This document shows positions 1 to 8,782 of a stretch of 64,000 bases of DNA, one piece after another. Below the pieces are notes generated by a model, which did no database searches, was not told where the DNA came from, and was given only the letters and a program-made list of their open reading frames with translations. Each line of letters opens with the position of its first letter. Positions within the stretch are counted from its first letter, which is position 1. Source of the DNA: JBMYYR01 sp965243605 (GTDB taxonomy: Bacteria; Bacteroidota; Bacteroidia; Flavobacteriales; CAJXXR01); assembly GCA_965243605.1 (NCBI GenBank), contig CBDEVQ010000099.1:1-64000 (forward strand), read 5' to 3'. A program made the translations under genes and the position numbers.

Positions 1-32
1 TGGGTGGTGAAGTTTTATGCTACATTTATTAA
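1..32 (+). CDS. rpsH: Ribosomal protein S8, C-terminal end (partial)
   Basis: The first bases read, in frame from base 3, GGEVLCYIY followed by TAA at 30-32. This is the usual C-terminus of small-subunit protein S8, an early 16S rRNA binder. Its place directly before rplF is the conserved spc operon order. Only nine complete codons are inside the window, so the call rests on this short tail plus synteny. Confidence 0.85.
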   Translation, partial: GGEVLCYIY

Positions 33-52
33 TCTTTTAAGATAAACTGATC

Positions 53-601
53 ATGTCAAGAATAGGTAAACAGCCAATTCAAATTGCTGACGGTGTTACA
101 GTAAATGTTGAAGGTCAAAAAGTAACTGTGAAAGGTAAACTTGGTGAACTTACTCAAGAACTTACTGATAAAGTAACAATCTCCGTTGAAGACGGAGTTG
201 TTACTCTTTCAAGAGTTGAAGAGTCAAAGAGCGCTAAAGCACAACACGGTCTTTTTAGAGCCTTAATCAACAATATGATTGTAGGTGTTAGTAAAGGATT
301 TAAACTTGAATTAGAACTTGTTGGAGTTGGTTATAGAGCAGCTAACAGAGGACAAGAATTAGAATTAAACTTAGGTTATTCTCACAATATCGTAATGAAA
401 ATTGCTGAGGAAGTAAAAGTTGAAACTAAGTCTGAAAAGGGTAAAAATCCAATTATTATTTTATCTTCGCACGACAAACAATTAGTCGGTATGGTAGCGT
501 CTAAAATACGCGGATACCGTAAGCCTGAACCTTACAAAGGAAAAGGTGTTAAGTTTGTTGGAGAGGAAATCAGAAGAAAAGCAGGTAAAACTGCTGGATA
601 A
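53..601 (+). CDS. rplF: 50S ribosomal protein L6
   Basis: A 182-residue protein of normal L6 length. The start MSRIGKQPI and the C-terminal stretch with YKGKGVKF near residues 161-168 are family signatures. L6 binds 23S rRNA near the sarcin-ricin loop and the base of the L7/L12 stalk. It begins 20 nt after rpsH and lies 20 nt before rplR, within one polycistronic ribosomal unit. The leader is AT-rich without a clear Shine-Dalgarno motif, as in most genes here. Confidence 0.98.
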   Translation: MSRIGKQPIQIADGVTVNVEGQKVTVKGKLGELTQELTDKVTISVEDGVVTLSRVEESKSAKAQHGLFRALINNMIVGVSKGFKLELELVGVGYRAANRGQELELNLGYSHNIVMKIAEEVKVETKSEKGKNPIIILSSHDKQLVGMVASKIRGYRKPEPYKGKGVKFVGEEIRRKAGKTAG

Positions 602-621
602 ATTTTAAAATTGAATGCATT

Positions 622-978
622 ATGGCAATCGATAAAAGTTACAGAAGACAACGAATTAAGTTTCGTATCCGTAAAAATATCAACGGTACTGCTTCAAATC
701 CACGTTTAGCTGTTTTCAGATCTAATAAAGAAATTTATGCTCAACTAATTGACGATGCAAATGGAGTTACTTTAGCTTCAACTTCTTCTCGTGAGAAGTC
801 AATTGCAGCGGCATCAGTTTCTAAGACGGAAAAAGCGGGATTAGTTGGTAAAGCTATTGCTGAATTGGCACTTAAAGCTGGAGTTGAAACAATTTGTTTT
901 GATAGAGGTGGGTATCTATATCACGGTAGAGTAAAGTCTTTAGCAGACGGAGCTCGTGAAGGTGGTCTTAAATTCTAA
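622..978 (+). CDS. rplR: 50S ribosomal protein L18
   Basis: A 118-residue basic protein with the L18 core: an N-terminal RNA-binding arm (RRQRIKFRIRKNINGT) and the C-terminal FDRGGYLYHGRVKSLADGAR motif. L18 binds 5S rRNA and helps attach it to the large subunit. It sits between rplF and rpsE, the standard order. rpsE follows after 5 nt, which suggests translational coupling. Confidence 0.98.
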   Translation: MAIDKSYRRQRIKFRIRKNINGTASNPRLAVFRSNKEIYAQLIDDANGVTLASTSSREKSIAAASVSKTEKAGLVGKAIAELALKAGVETICFDRGGYLYHGRVKSLADGAREGGLKF

Positions 979-983
979 GAATT

Positions 984-1508
984 ATGTTTAAAGGAATCAG
1001 ACATATAGAGCGAGTTAAACCTACAGGTTTAGAGCTAAAAGAAAAGTTAGTTAGTATCCAACGTGTTACTAAAGTAACTAAGGGTGGTCGTACATTCAGT
1101 TTTTCTGCCATTATGGTAGTTGGAGATCAAAACGGAGTTGTTGGTTTCGGATTAGGAAAAGCAAATGAAGTTACTTCTGCTATCGCAAAAGGAATCGATG
1201 AGGCTAAGAAAAGTCTTGTTCGTGTTGCTCTTGTAAATGGGACAGTACCTCATGAACAGTTGGCTAAATATGGTGGAGCATTAGTTTACCTTAGACCAGC
1301 ATCTCATGGTACTGGAGTTATCGCAGGTGGTGCGATGCGTGCGGTTTTCGAATCTGCAGGTGTTCACGATATTCTTGCTAAATCGAAAGGTTCATCTAAC
1401 CCGCATAACGTTGTTAAAGCATCTATTCGTGCTTTATTAATGTTACGTGATGCAAAAACTGTTGCAGAACACCGTGGTGTTAGTATGAGTAAAGTCTTTA
1501 ACGGTTAA
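984..1508 (+). CDS. rpsE: 30S ribosomal protein S5
   Basis: A 174-residue protein. An N-terminal double-stranded RNA-binding fold carries VTKGGRTFSFSAIMVVGD at about residues 30-47, followed by the C-terminal S5 domain with HGTGVIAGGAMRAV near residue 109. S5 lies near the mRNA entry channel and influences decoding accuracy. Length and position after rplR are typical. Confidence 0.98.
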   Translation: MFKGIRHIERVKPTGLELKEKLVSIQRVTKVTKGGRTFSFSAIMVVGDQNGVVGFGLGKANEVTSAIAKGIDEAKKSLVRVALVNGTVPHEQLAKYGGALVYLRPASHGTGVIAGGAMRAVFESAGVHDILAKSKGSSNPHNVVKASIRALLMLRDAKTVAEHRGVSMSKVFNG

Positions 1509-1526
1509 TTTTTAAATACTAGAAAC

Positions 1527-1709
1527 ATGGCCAAAGTTAAGATCACTCAGGTACGTAGTAATATAAAAAGACCTCAAACGCAAAAAGACACTTTAGTGGC
1601 TTTAGGTCTTCACGGAATCAACAAGTTTGTTGAGAAGGAAGATAATCAAGTAGTAAGAGGTATGATAAATGTTGTAAAACATTTAGTTCGTGTAGAAGAA
1701 TTAAACTAA
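1527..1709 (+). CDS. rpmD: 50S ribosomal protein L30
   Basis: A 60-residue short bacterial-type L30. It has the ITQVRSNIKRPQTQKDTLVALGLHGINK pattern across residues 6-33 (discontinuously conserved), which is characteristic of the family. Located between rpsE and rplO as in spc operons generally. Spacers of 18 and 15 nt separate it from its neighbours. Confidence 0.97.
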   Translation: MAKVKITQVRSNIKRPQTQKDTLVALGLHGINKFVEKEDNQVVRGMINVVKHLVRVEELN

Positions 1710-1724
1710 TAAAACTAGTTTACA

Positions 1725-2174
1725 ATGGAATTATCCAATCTTAAACCGGCAAAAGGTGCAGTAAAACAAGGGAAACGTTTAGGACGTGGTCAAGGATCTG
1801 GTAAAGGTGGTACCTCTGCAAGAGGTCACAAAGGTGCTAAATCTCGTTCTGGTTACTCTAAAAAAGTTGGATTTGAAGGTGGGCAAATGCCTCTTCAAAG
1901 ACGTGTACCAAAATTCGGTTTCACAAATATTAATCGTAAGGAATACCAAGGGATTAATGTAGGTACGATTCAATCTTTAGTAGAAGAAGGTAAAATTTCT
2001 GATACAGTGAATCCAGAAGTATTAATTAAGGCAGGTGTTGCAAAACACAATGATTTGATAAAAATCTTAGGTGATGGTGAAATCACGGCTAAAATTAACT
2101 TCACAGTAAACAAATTTTCTAAGACTGCCGTAGAAGCTATTGAAAAGTGCGGTGGAACAGTAACAACACTGTAA
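1725..2174 (+). CDS. rplO: 50S ribosomal protein L15
   Basis: A 149-residue protein with the glycine/arginine/lysine-rich N-terminal extension of L15 (GRGQGSGKGGTSARGHKGAK at about residues 20-39), which threads into 23S rRNA, and a compact C-terminal domain. It directly precedes secY, as in nearly all bacteria. A 64-residue reading frame on the opposite strand inside it is a composition artefact. Confidence 0.98.
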   Translation: MELSNLKPAKGAVKQGKRLGRGQGSGKGGTSARGHKGAKSRSGYSKKVGFEGGQMPLQRRVPKFGFTNINRKEYQGINVGTIQSLVEEGKISDTVNPEVLIKAGVAKHNDLIKILGDGEITAKINFTVNKFSKTAVEAIEKCGGTVTTL

Positions 2175-2189
2175 GAAATCGTATTTTAA

Positions 2190-3524
2190 ATGAATAAGTT
2201 TATCGACACAATTAAGAATATTTGGAAGATCGAAGAGCTAAAAAGTAGAATCCTAATGACATTAGGATTCTTACTTATTTATCGTCTTGGGTCGGCCGTT
2301 GTTTTACCAGGAATTGATCCTCAAGGATTATCTGATTTTTCTAGTCAAGCACAAGGTGGTTTATTTGGTATATTAAATATGTTCACAGGAGGTGCTTTTG
2401 CTAAGGCATCTGTTTTAGCTTTAGGTATAATGCCTTATATTTCGGCTTCTATTGTGGTGCAATTGTTAGGTATGGCTGTGCCATACATGCAAAAGTTACA
2501 ACGAGAGGGTGAAAGTGGACGTAATAAGCAAAATCAAATCATACGTTACTTGACAATTATTATTTGTTTAGTACAAGCACCGGGGTTCCTTGCAACCTTG
2601 CCAACTGAGGCATTTGTGCAGTTTGATTCAGCATTTTTACAGAATTTTTATGCTGTATTACGTTTATTAATCTTAGTTACAGGGTGTTTATTCGCTATGT
2701 GGTTAGGTGAACGTATTACAGATAAGGGAATTGGTAATGGTATATCTATTCTAATTATGGTCGGTATAATTGCTAGTTTACCTTTCTCTTTAGTTGCTGA
2801 ATTTACTCAGAAAGTTACAGAGAATACTGGAGGTGGACTTTTAATGTTTTTCATTGAAATGATTATTTTACTAGCTATTATTATGTTTACAATCTTGATT
2901 ATTCAAGGAGTTCGTAAGATTCCTGTTCAAGTTGCAAAACGTGTTGTAGGTGGTAATCCAATCGGAGGTGTTCGTCAATACATTCCATTAAAAGTAAATG
3001 CTGCGGGGGTAATGCCTATCATTTTTGCACAAGCAATAATGTTTATTCCTATTTCCCTTGCTGGCTTTATGTCTGGAGATGAACCAAATTGGTTCATAAA
3101 AGAGCTCTCAAACTTTCAAGGTTTCTCATATAATCTTATATTTGCAATCTTGATTATTGTTTTTACATTCTTTTATACTGCTATGACGGTGAATACCAAT
3201 AGAATGGCAGATGATTTAAAACGTAATGGAGGATTTGTTCCAGGAATAAAACCAGGAAAAGATACTGCGGATTATTTAGATAGCATTTTATCTAAGATCG
3301 TTTTCCCAGGATCTGTGTTTTTAGCATTAATTGCTATTTTCCCTGCGTTTGTTATGCAAGCTGATGTTAACCCAACGTTTGCACAATTTTTTGGAGGAAC
3401 TTCTTTAATTATTATTGTAGGTGTTGCTTTAGATACTTTACAACAAATAGAAAGTTACCTTTTAGCTCGTCATTACGATGGAATGATGAAAACTGGACGA
3501 ATTCAAGGTCGAACTTCTATATAA
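2190..3524 (+). CDS. secY: Protein translocase subunit SecY
   Basis: A 444-residue polytopic inner-membrane protein with about ten hydrophobic segments. Family features are MPYISASIVVQLL (TM2, near residue 82), the cytoplasmic loop with GVRKIPVQVAKRVVGG (near residue 239) and TMTVNTNRMADDLKRNGGFVPG-type C5 loop (split here for brevity; about residues 331-352). SecY forms the protein-conducting channel with SecE and SecG, neither of which is in this window. It starts 15 nt after rplO, in the conserved spc position. Confidence 0.98.
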   Translation: MNKFIDTIKNIWKIEELKSRILMTLGFLLIYRLGSAVVLPGIDPQGLSDFSSQAQGGLFGILNMFTGGAFAKASVLALGIMPYISASIVVQLLGMAVPYMQKLQREGESGRNKQNQIIRYLTIIICLVQAPGFLATLPTEAFVQFDSAFLQNFYAVLRLLILVTGCLFAMWLGERITDKGIGNGISILIMVGIIASLPFSLVAEFTQKVTENTGGGLLMFFIEMIILLAIIMFTILIIQGVRKIPVQVAKRVVGGNPIGGVRQYIPLKVNAAGVMPIIFAQAIMFIPISLAGFMSGDEPNWFIKELSNFQGFSYNLIFAILIIVFTFFYTAMTVNTNRMADDLKRNGGFVPGIKPGKDTADYLDSILSKIVFPGSVFLALIAIFPAFVMQADVNPTFAQFFGGTSLIIIVGVALDTLQQIESYLLARHYDGMMKTGRIQGRTSI

Positions 3525-3533
3525 GTTATATAC

Positions 3534-4310
3534 ATGATTACGTATAAAACGGAAGAGGAAATTGATAAAATTCGTATAAGTTCTTTACTTGTTGCTAAAA
3601 CTCATGCGGAAGTTGTAAAACTAATCAAGCCCGGTGTAACTGGACTTGAATTAGATAAGATAGCAGAGGAGTTCATCCGTGACCACGGAGCTGTACCAGC
3701 TTTTAAAGGTTATGGAGGTTTTCCAAACTCTCTTTGTATTTCACCAAATGCAGAAGTTGTTCATGGTATACCAAACCAGATTCCTGTCGAGGAAGGTTCT
3801 ATCCTTTCTGTAGATTGTGGGGTTGTTAAGGATGGTTATTACGGTGATTCAGCTTATACATATACAGTAGGTGAAGTTAAAGACGAGACCAAAAAACTTC
3901 TTGAGGTTACAAAAGAATCTCTTTATAAGGGAATCGAACAAGCTATTGCTGGAAACAGAATAGGCGATATTTCTTTTGCAATTCAGAAGTATGCTGAACA
4001 ACACGGTTATGGAGTCGTTAGAGAATTAGTTGGTCATGGAGTTGGTAAAGAACTACATGAAGATCCTCAAGTTCCAAATTATGGAAAGAGAGGGAGAGGA
4101 CCAATATTAAAAGAAGGTTTAGTTATTGCTATTGAACCAATGATTAATTTAGGTACTAAGAAAATTCGTCAGTATTCTGATGGATGGACAATTAAGACTC
4201 AAGATTTAAAACCTTCTGCTCACTTTGAACATACTATTGTTGTTCGAAAGGGTAAAGCAGAGATTTTATCGAGTTTCGAGTTTATAGAAGAGATTTTAAA
4301 ACAGAAGTAA
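3534..4310 (+). CDS. map: Type I methionine aminopeptidase
   Basis: A 258-residue M24 metallopeptidase that removes the initiator methionine from nascent proteins. All expected residues are present: the five metal ligands Asp94, Asp105, His168, Glu201 and Glu232, plus His77 in the substrate site. The motifs are DCGVVKDGYYGDSA, GHGVGKELHEDP and IEPMINLG. It begins 9 nt after secY and ends 4 nt before infA. The secY-map-infA order is usual for Bacteroidota. Confidence 0.97.
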   Translation: MITYKTEEEIDKIRISSLLVAKTHAEVVKLIKPGVTGLELDKIAEEFIRDHGAVPAFKGYGGFPNSLCISPNAEVVHGIPNQIPVEEGSILSVDCGVVKDGYYGDSAYTYTVGEVKDETKKLLEVTKESLYKGIEQAIAGNRIGDISFAIQKYAEQHGYGVVRELVGHGVGKELHEDPQVPNYGKRGRGPILKEGLVIAIEPMINLGTKKIRQYSDGWTIKTQDLKPSAHFEHTIVVRKGKAEILSSFEFIEEILKQK

Positions 4311-4314
4311 AAGG

Positions 4315-4530
4315 ATGGCTAAACAAGCGTCAATAGAACAAGATGGAGTAATCGTAGAGGCATTGTCAAACGCAATGTTTCGTGTAGAGCTTCAAAATGG
4401 GCATATATTAACAGCCCATATTTCTGGTAAAATGAGAATGCATTACATTAAACTTTTGCCAGGAGATAAAGTGAAATTAGCTATGTCACCATATGACTTA
4501 ACTAAGGGAAGAATAACTTACAGATACTAA
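4315..4530 (+). CDS. infA: Translation initiation factor IF-1
   Basis: A 71-residue single OB-fold protein with the IF-1 core (VEALSNAMFRVELQNG and the SGKMRMHYIKLLPGDKV stretch). IF-1 occupies the ribosomal A site during initiation together with IF-2 and IF-3. Start ATG is 4 nt after the map stop, and rpmJ starts 3 nt after its own stop, so these three genes are tightly packed. Confidence 0.98.
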   Translation: MAKQASIEQDGVIVEALSNAMFRVELQNGHILTAHISGKMRMHYIKLLPGDKVKLAMSPYDLTKGRITYRY

Positions 4531-4533
4531 GCT

Positions 4534-4650
4534 ATGAAAGTAAGAGCATCTTTAAAAAAGCGCAGTGAAGACTGCAAGATTGTTAGAAGAAAGGGGCGTT
4601 TATATGTTATAAACAAAAAGAACCCTAAATTAAAACAAAGACAAGGTTAA
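4534..4650 (+). CDS. rpmJ: 50S ribosomal protein L36, zinc-ligand-free form
   Basis: A 38-residue gene starting MKVRASLKKRSEDC and ending KNPKLKQRQG, the L36 signature. The zinc-binding form has three Cys and one His. Here only the second Cys (Cys14) remains: the first Cys position is Ser, the third is Asn and the His position is Leu. It therefore cannot form the canonical zinc knuckle. This matches the C-minus paralogue class known in many bacteria. Position between infA and rpsM is the standard one. Confidence 0.95.
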   Translation: MKVRASLKKRSEDCKIVRRKGRLYVINKKNPKLKQRQG

Positions 4651-4669
4651 AATCGTTAAAAATTAAATT

Positions 4670-5044
4670 ATGGCTAGAATTGCAGGTGTTGACATTCCAA
4701 GTAATAAGCGAGGAGTTATCTCTTTAACTTATATTTATGGAATTGGAAGCAGTAGAGCAAAGGAGATCCTTGCCAGTGCTAACATTGATGAGAGCATTAA
4801 GGTACAGGATTGGACTGATGACGATTTATCTAAAATCAGAAGTACAATCGCGGAATTCACTATTGAAGGTGAATTACGTTCTGAAGTAAGATTAAGCATC
4901 AAGCGTTTAATGGATATTGGTTCATACCGTGGTATCCGTCATCGTTCAGGTTTACCTTTAAGAGGTCAGAGAACTAAGAATAATTCTCGTACTCGTAAAG
5001 GAAAGAAGAAAACTGTTGCTAACAAGAAAAAAGCAACTAAATAA
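4670..5044 (+). CDS. rpsM: 30S ribosomal protein S13
   Basis: A 124-residue protein with the S13 N-terminus MARIAGVDIPSNKR, a helix-two-turn-helix region, and the C-terminal RHRSGLPLRGQRTKNNSRTR motif (residues 90-109) that reaches the P-site tRNA. It heads the alpha-operon part of the cluster (rpsM-rpsK-rpsD-rpoA-rplQ). The C-terminal tail is lysine-rich (KGKKKTVANKKKATK). Confidence 0.98.
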   Translation: MARIAGVDIPSNKRGVISLTYIYGIGSSRAKEILASANIDESIKVQDWTDDDLSKIRSTIAEFTIEGELRSEVRLSIKRLMDIGSYRGIRHRSGLPLRGQRTKNNSRTRKGKKKTVANKKKATK

Positions 5045-5063
5045 CCCTAAACTTTAACGTAAG

Positions 5064-5444
5064 ATGGCAAAATCAAACAAGAAATTAAACGTAAAAGTTG
5101 AAGCTATTGGAGAATTACACATTCATTCTTCATTCAACAATATTATTATTTCTTTGACCAACAAGCAAGGTCAAGTAATTTCATGGTCTTCTGCCGGTAA
5201 AATGGGATTTAGAGGATCAAAGAAAAACACTCCATACGCAGCTCAATTAGCAGCTGAGGATTGTTCTAAAGTAGCGCACGATTTAGGTCTTAGAAAAGTT
5301 AAGGCTTATGTGAAAGGACCAGGTAATGGTAGAGAATCTGCTATTCGTTCAGTTCACAACAGTGGAATTTTAGTAACAGAAATAATTGATGTTACTCCTC
5401 AACCTCATAACGGGTGTAGAGCACCTAAGAGAAGAAGAGTTTAA
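5064..5444 (+). CDS. rpsK: 30S ribosomal protein S11
   Basis: A 126-residue protein of normal S11 length. The signature KVKAYVKGPGNGRESAIR and the C-terminus PHNGCRAPKRRRV are unmistakable. S11 lies on the 30S platform near the Shine-Dalgarno:anti-Shine-Dalgarno helix. In Bacteroidota that interaction is largely unused, in agreement with the lack of Shine-Dalgarno motifs in this window. Confidence 0.98.
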   Translation: MAKSNKKLNVKVEAIGELHIHSSFNNIIISLTNKQGQVISWSSAGKMGFRGSKKNTPYAAQLAAEDCSKVAHDLGLRKVKAYVKGPGNGRESAIRSVHNSGILVTEIIDVTPQPHNGCRAPKRRRV

Positions 5445-5471
5445 TCTTATTTCAAGAATTAATTTAGAGAA

Positions 5472-6074
5472 ATGGCTAGATACAGAGGTCCTAAGACTAA
5501 AATAGCGCGTAAGTTTGGAGAACCAATTTTTGGTGCAGATAAATCTTTAGAAAAAAGAAATTATCCTCCAGGACAACACGGACAAGCGGGTAGAAGAAGA
5601 AAAAAATCTGAATACGCTACTCAATTAAGTGAAAAACAAAAGGTAAAATATACATACGGTATATTAGAGAAGCAATTCTCTAACTTATTCAAGAAGGCAT
5701 CTGCTGCTCCTGGAATTACCGGTGAAATTTTATTACAACTTTGTGAAAGAAGACTTGATAATGTAGTATACCGTTTAGGTATTGCTAAAACAAGAGATGC
5801 TGCACGTCAGTTTGTTGGTCACAAGCATATTACAGTAGATGGAGAGGTAGTTAATATTCCTTCTTATACAATTAAACCAGGTCAAGTTATTGGTGTACGT
5901 GAAAAATCTAAATCTTTAGAGGAAATCACTTCATCTTTAGTTAACCGTACAAACTATGAATGGTTAGAATGGGATAATGCTGCTCTTTCAGGTAAGTTTT
6001 TAGCTACACCAGAAAGAACACAAATTCCAGAAAACATCAAAGAACAACTGATCGTTGAATTGTATTCTAAGTAA
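5472..6074 (+). CDS. rpsD: 30S ribosomal protein S4
   Basis: A 200-residue S4. The N-terminal domain starts MARYRGPKTKIARKFGE and has no Cys cluster, so this is the zinc-free class. The S4 RNA-binding fold lies near residues 95-160 (LCERRLDNVVYRLGIAKTR, then VGHKHITVDG). S4 nucleates 16S 5'-domain assembly. In proteobacteria it also represses the alpha operon, but I see no evidence for or against that here. Confidence 0.97.
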   Translation: MARYRGPKTKIARKFGEPIFGADKSLEKRNYPPGQHGQAGRRRKKSEYATQLSEKQKVKYTYGILEKQFSNLFKKASAAPGITGEILLQLCERRLDNVVYRLGIAKTRDAARQFVGHKHITVDGEVVNIPSYTIKPGQVIGVREKSKSLEEITSSLVNRTNYEWLEWDNAALSGKFLATPERTQIPENIKEQLIVELYSK

Positions 6075-6100
6075 TCCTTAACTTTCTCAAAATTTAAGAT

Positions 6101-7093
6101 ATGGCTATATTAAAATTCCAGAAACCAGATAAAGTTTATATGGTGAATTCTACTGACACTTTTGGACAGTTTGAATTTAGACCATTAGAACCAGGTTACG
6201 GGTTAACTGTAGGAAACGCACTTCGTAGAGTATTATTATCATCTCTAGAAGGGTTTGCGATTTCTTCAATAAAAATAGAGGGTGTTGATCATGAATTCAG
6301 CACTATCGAAGGTGTTATAGAAGATGTAACCGATATTATCTTAAATGTTAAGAAAATTAGGTTAAAGAGACAGGTAGAGGACGCTGAGGAAGAAACATTC
6401 CATGTTTCTGTATCAGGAAAGGATAAATTAACTGCTGGTGATATTGGAAAATTCATCTCAGGATTTCAAGTATTGAATTCTGATTTAGTTATTTGTCGTA
6501 TGAATCCATCTGTATCTTTAGATATTACTTTTACTATAGCGAAAGGACGAGGATTTGTTGTTGCTGAAGAACAAGGTATTGAAGGTGCTCCAATTGGTAC
6601 AATCGTTACTGATTCTACTTTTACACCGATTAAAAACGTTAAGTATTCAGTAGAGAATTTCCGTGTTGGTCAAAAGACCGATTATGAAAAACTAATCCTC
6701 GAGATAGAAACAGACGGTTCTATTTTTCCTAAGGACGCCTTAACTGAAGCTGCTAAGATTCTTATTCACCACTTCATGTTATTCTCAGATGAGCGTATTA
6801 CGCTTGAAGAATCTGAAGGTAGCGGAGTTGAAGAGTATGATGAAGAAGCTTTACACATGAGACAATTGTTAAAAACACGTTTAGTGGATATGGAATTATC
6901 TGTGCGTGCACTTAACTGTCTTAAAGCTGCTGAGGTTGATACGCTAGGAGATTTAGTACAGTTCAATAAATCTGATTTGATGAAGTTCCGTAATTTTGGT
7001 AAGAAATCTTTAGCTGAGTTAGATCAGTTTGTAGAAAGTAAAAACCTAGAATTTGGGATGGACATCTTAAAGTATAAATTAGACAAGGAATAA
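6101..7093 (+). CDS. rpoA: RNA polymerase alpha subunit
   Basis: A 330-residue protein with the alpha N-terminal dimerisation and assembly domain (RPLEPGYGLTVGNALRRVLLSS near residues 27-48, given as a conserved region), an acidic linker (about 240-250), and the C-terminal domain with helix-hairpin-helix (VRALNCLKAAEVDTLGDLV near 268-286 and NFGKKSLAEL near 298). The CTD contacts upstream DNA and activators. It lies between rpsD and rplQ, the standard alpha-operon position. Confidence 0.98.
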   Translation: MAILKFQKPDKVYMVNSTDTFGQFEFRPLEPGYGLTVGNALRRVLLSSLEGFAISSIKIEGVDHEFSTIEGVIEDVTDIILNVKKIRLKRQVEDAEEETFHVSVSGKDKLTAGDIGKFISGFQVLNSDLVICRMNPSVSLDITFTIAKGRGFVVAEEQGIEGAPIGTIVTDSTFTPIKNVKYSVENFRVGQKTDYEKLILEIETDGSIFPKDALTEAAKILIHHFMLFSDERITLEESEGSGVEEYDEEALHMRQLLKTRLVDMELSVRALNCLKAAEVDTLGDLVQFNKSDLMKFRNFGKKSLAELDQFVESKNLEFGMDILKYKLDKE

Positions 7094-7097
7094 GGTC

Positions 7098-7571
7098 ATG
7101 AGACACGGTAAAAAAAATAATCATTTAGGAAGAACAGCAGCTCACAGAAAAGCAATGCTTTCTAATATGGCTTGTTCTTTAATCCTTCACAAGCGTATTA
7201 ATACGACTGTTGCAAAGGCTAAAGAATTAAGAAAATATGTAGAGCCTTTAATCACAAAATCAAAGACTGACACGACTCACTCTCGTCGTATAGTATTTAG
7301 CTACCTTAAGCAAAAAGAGGTTGTTAAAATGCTTTTCGGAGAAGTTTCTGTAAAAGTTGCTGATAGACCAGGAGGTTACACTCGTATCATCAAAACAGGT
7401 TTCCGTCAAGGAGATGCTGCTGAGATGTGTATGATAGAGTTAGTAGATTATAATGAAGTTTATAATGCTACAACTACAACTAAGAAGAAAACAACTCGTC
7501 GTTCTAGAAAATCTGGAGCTGATGTTGTTGAAACTGCAGTTGAAGAAAATACATCAGAAGATAATGCATAA
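7098..7571 (+). CDS. rplQ: 50S ribosomal protein L17 with C-terminal extension
   Basis: A 157-residue L17. The conserved core begins MRHGKKNNHLGRTAAHRKAM and runs to about residue 118. A 40-residue tail rich in Thr, Lys and acidic residues (TTTTKKKTTRRSRKSG, then a Glu/Asp-rich end) exceeds the roughly 120 residues of E. coli L17. Such extensions are common in Bacteroidota. It closes the ribosomal cluster and is followed by a strong terminator. Confidence 0.97.
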   Translation: MRHGKKNNHLGRTAAHRKAMLSNMACSLILHKRINTTVAKAKELRKYVEPLITKSKTDTTHSRRIVFSYLKQKEVVKMLFGEVSVKVADRPGGYTRIIKTGFRQGDAAEMCMIELVDYNEVYNATTTTKKKTTRRSRKSGADVVETAVEENTSEDNA

Positions 7572-7608
7572 GCATTATTTTGACATATCATTATCGATGA
7601 TTTAATTT

Positions 7609-7643
7609 AAAGGATAAAGCCTATAGCTTTATCCTTTTTTTTT
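7609..7643 (+). terminator. Rho-independent terminator after rplQ
   Basis: Perfect 9-bp stem GGATAAAGC (7612-7620) and GCTTTATCC (7626-7634) with loop CTATA, followed by nine T residues (7635-7643). Flanking A residues can lengthen the stem. It ends the spc-alpha ribosomal transcript. Confidence 0.92.
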
Positions 7644-7669
7644 GTTTTCACTTTATTACACTAGTAAAC

Positions 7670-8776
7670 ATGAAATATCAATCAAAAGAAAAGGCCGTTA
7701 TTGTATTAGAAGACGGAACGGTATTTTGGGGAAAAGCAGCAGGATTTAAAGGTACTGCTTTTGGAGAAATTTGTTATAACACAGGTATGACTGGATACCA
7801 AGAAGTGTTTACTGATCCGTCGTATAGCGGACAGCTAATGGTGTTAACCAATGTTCATATTGGGAACTATGGTGTTGAAGAGACTGAAGTAGAGTCTGGT
7901 AAAATCCATATTACAGGATTAATTTGCCGTGACTTTCAAAACACGTATTCACGTCCACGTAGTGAATTTAGTTTAAAAGACTATTTTGAGTCTAATAAAA
8001 TTGTGGCAGTTTCAGATATAGACACTAGAGCATTAGTATCTTATATTCGTGAAAAAGGTGCTATGAATGTTGTGATTTCTCACGACATAGACAATGTTGA
8101 GGATTTAAAGGCTAAAGTAAAAGCTCATCCTTCTATGAATGGATTATCTCTAGCACCAATTGTATCCACTAAAGAAGCTTATACGTTAGGTGATGAATCA
8201 TCTGATATTCGTATTGCTGTAATGGATTATGGTGTTAAGAATAATATTCTTAATTGTATGGTAGATAGAGGTGCTTTCTTAAAAGTTTTCCCATACAATA
8301 CAAAAATCTCAGAAGTTGAAGCATTTAATCCTAACGGAATATTCTTATCGAATGGTCCTGGAGATCCGAGTGCAATGGTAGATGAAATTGCTACTGTTAA
8401 CGATATTTTAAATGTAGGTAAACCTGTATTTGGAATTTGTTTGGGTCACCAATTACTTGCTCTGGCAAGTGGGTTAAAGACTTATAAAATGCATAATGGA
8501 CATAGAGGTATTAATCATGGTGTATTAAATCTTGAGTCTAATAGAGCGGAAGTTACTTCTCAAAACCATGGTTTTGCTGTGGACTTTAATAGTTTAAGTG
8601 ATGTTTCTAATGTTGTATTAACACATAGAAACTTAAATGATGATTCTGTTGAAGGGATACGCTTAACGGATAGATCTGCATTTTCTGTGCAGTACCATCC
8701 AGAAGCTTCACCTGGACCACATGATTCACGTTACTTATTCGATCAATTTATAGAAAATATTAAAACACAAAAATAA
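7670..8776 (+). CDS. carA: Carbamoyl-phosphate synthase small (glutaminase) subunit
   Basis: A 368-residue class I glutamine amidotransferase. It hydrolyses glutamine and passes ammonia to CarB to make carbamoyl phosphate for pyrimidine and arginine synthesis. The N-terminal CarA domain covers about residues 7-150. The GATase domain has the nucleophile Cys257 (GICLGHQLLA) and the His343/Glu345 pair (QYHPEASPGPHD). carB is not in the window. It follows the rplQ terminator and is 6 nt before eno, so the two are probably cotranscribed, a Flavobacteriales arrangement. Confidence 0.97.
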   Translation: MKYQSKEKAVIVLEDGTVFWGKAAGFKGTAFGEICYNTGMTGYQEVFTDPSYSGQLMVLTNVHIGNYGVEETEVESGKIHITGLICRDFQNTYSRPRSEFSLKDYFESNKIVAVSDIDTRALVSYIREKGAMNVVISHDIDNVEDLKAKVKAHPSMNGLSLAPIVSTKEAYTLGDESSDIRIAVMDYGVKNNILNCMVDRGAFLKVFPYNTKISEVEAFNPNGIFLSNGPGDPSAMVDEIATVNDILNVGKPVFGICLGHQLLALASGLKTYKMHNGHRGINHGVLNLESNRAEVTSQNHGFAVDFNSLSDVSNVVLTHRNLNDDSVEGIRLTDRSAFSVQYHPEASPGPHDSRYLFDQFIENIKTQK

Positions 8777-8782
8777 CATACA

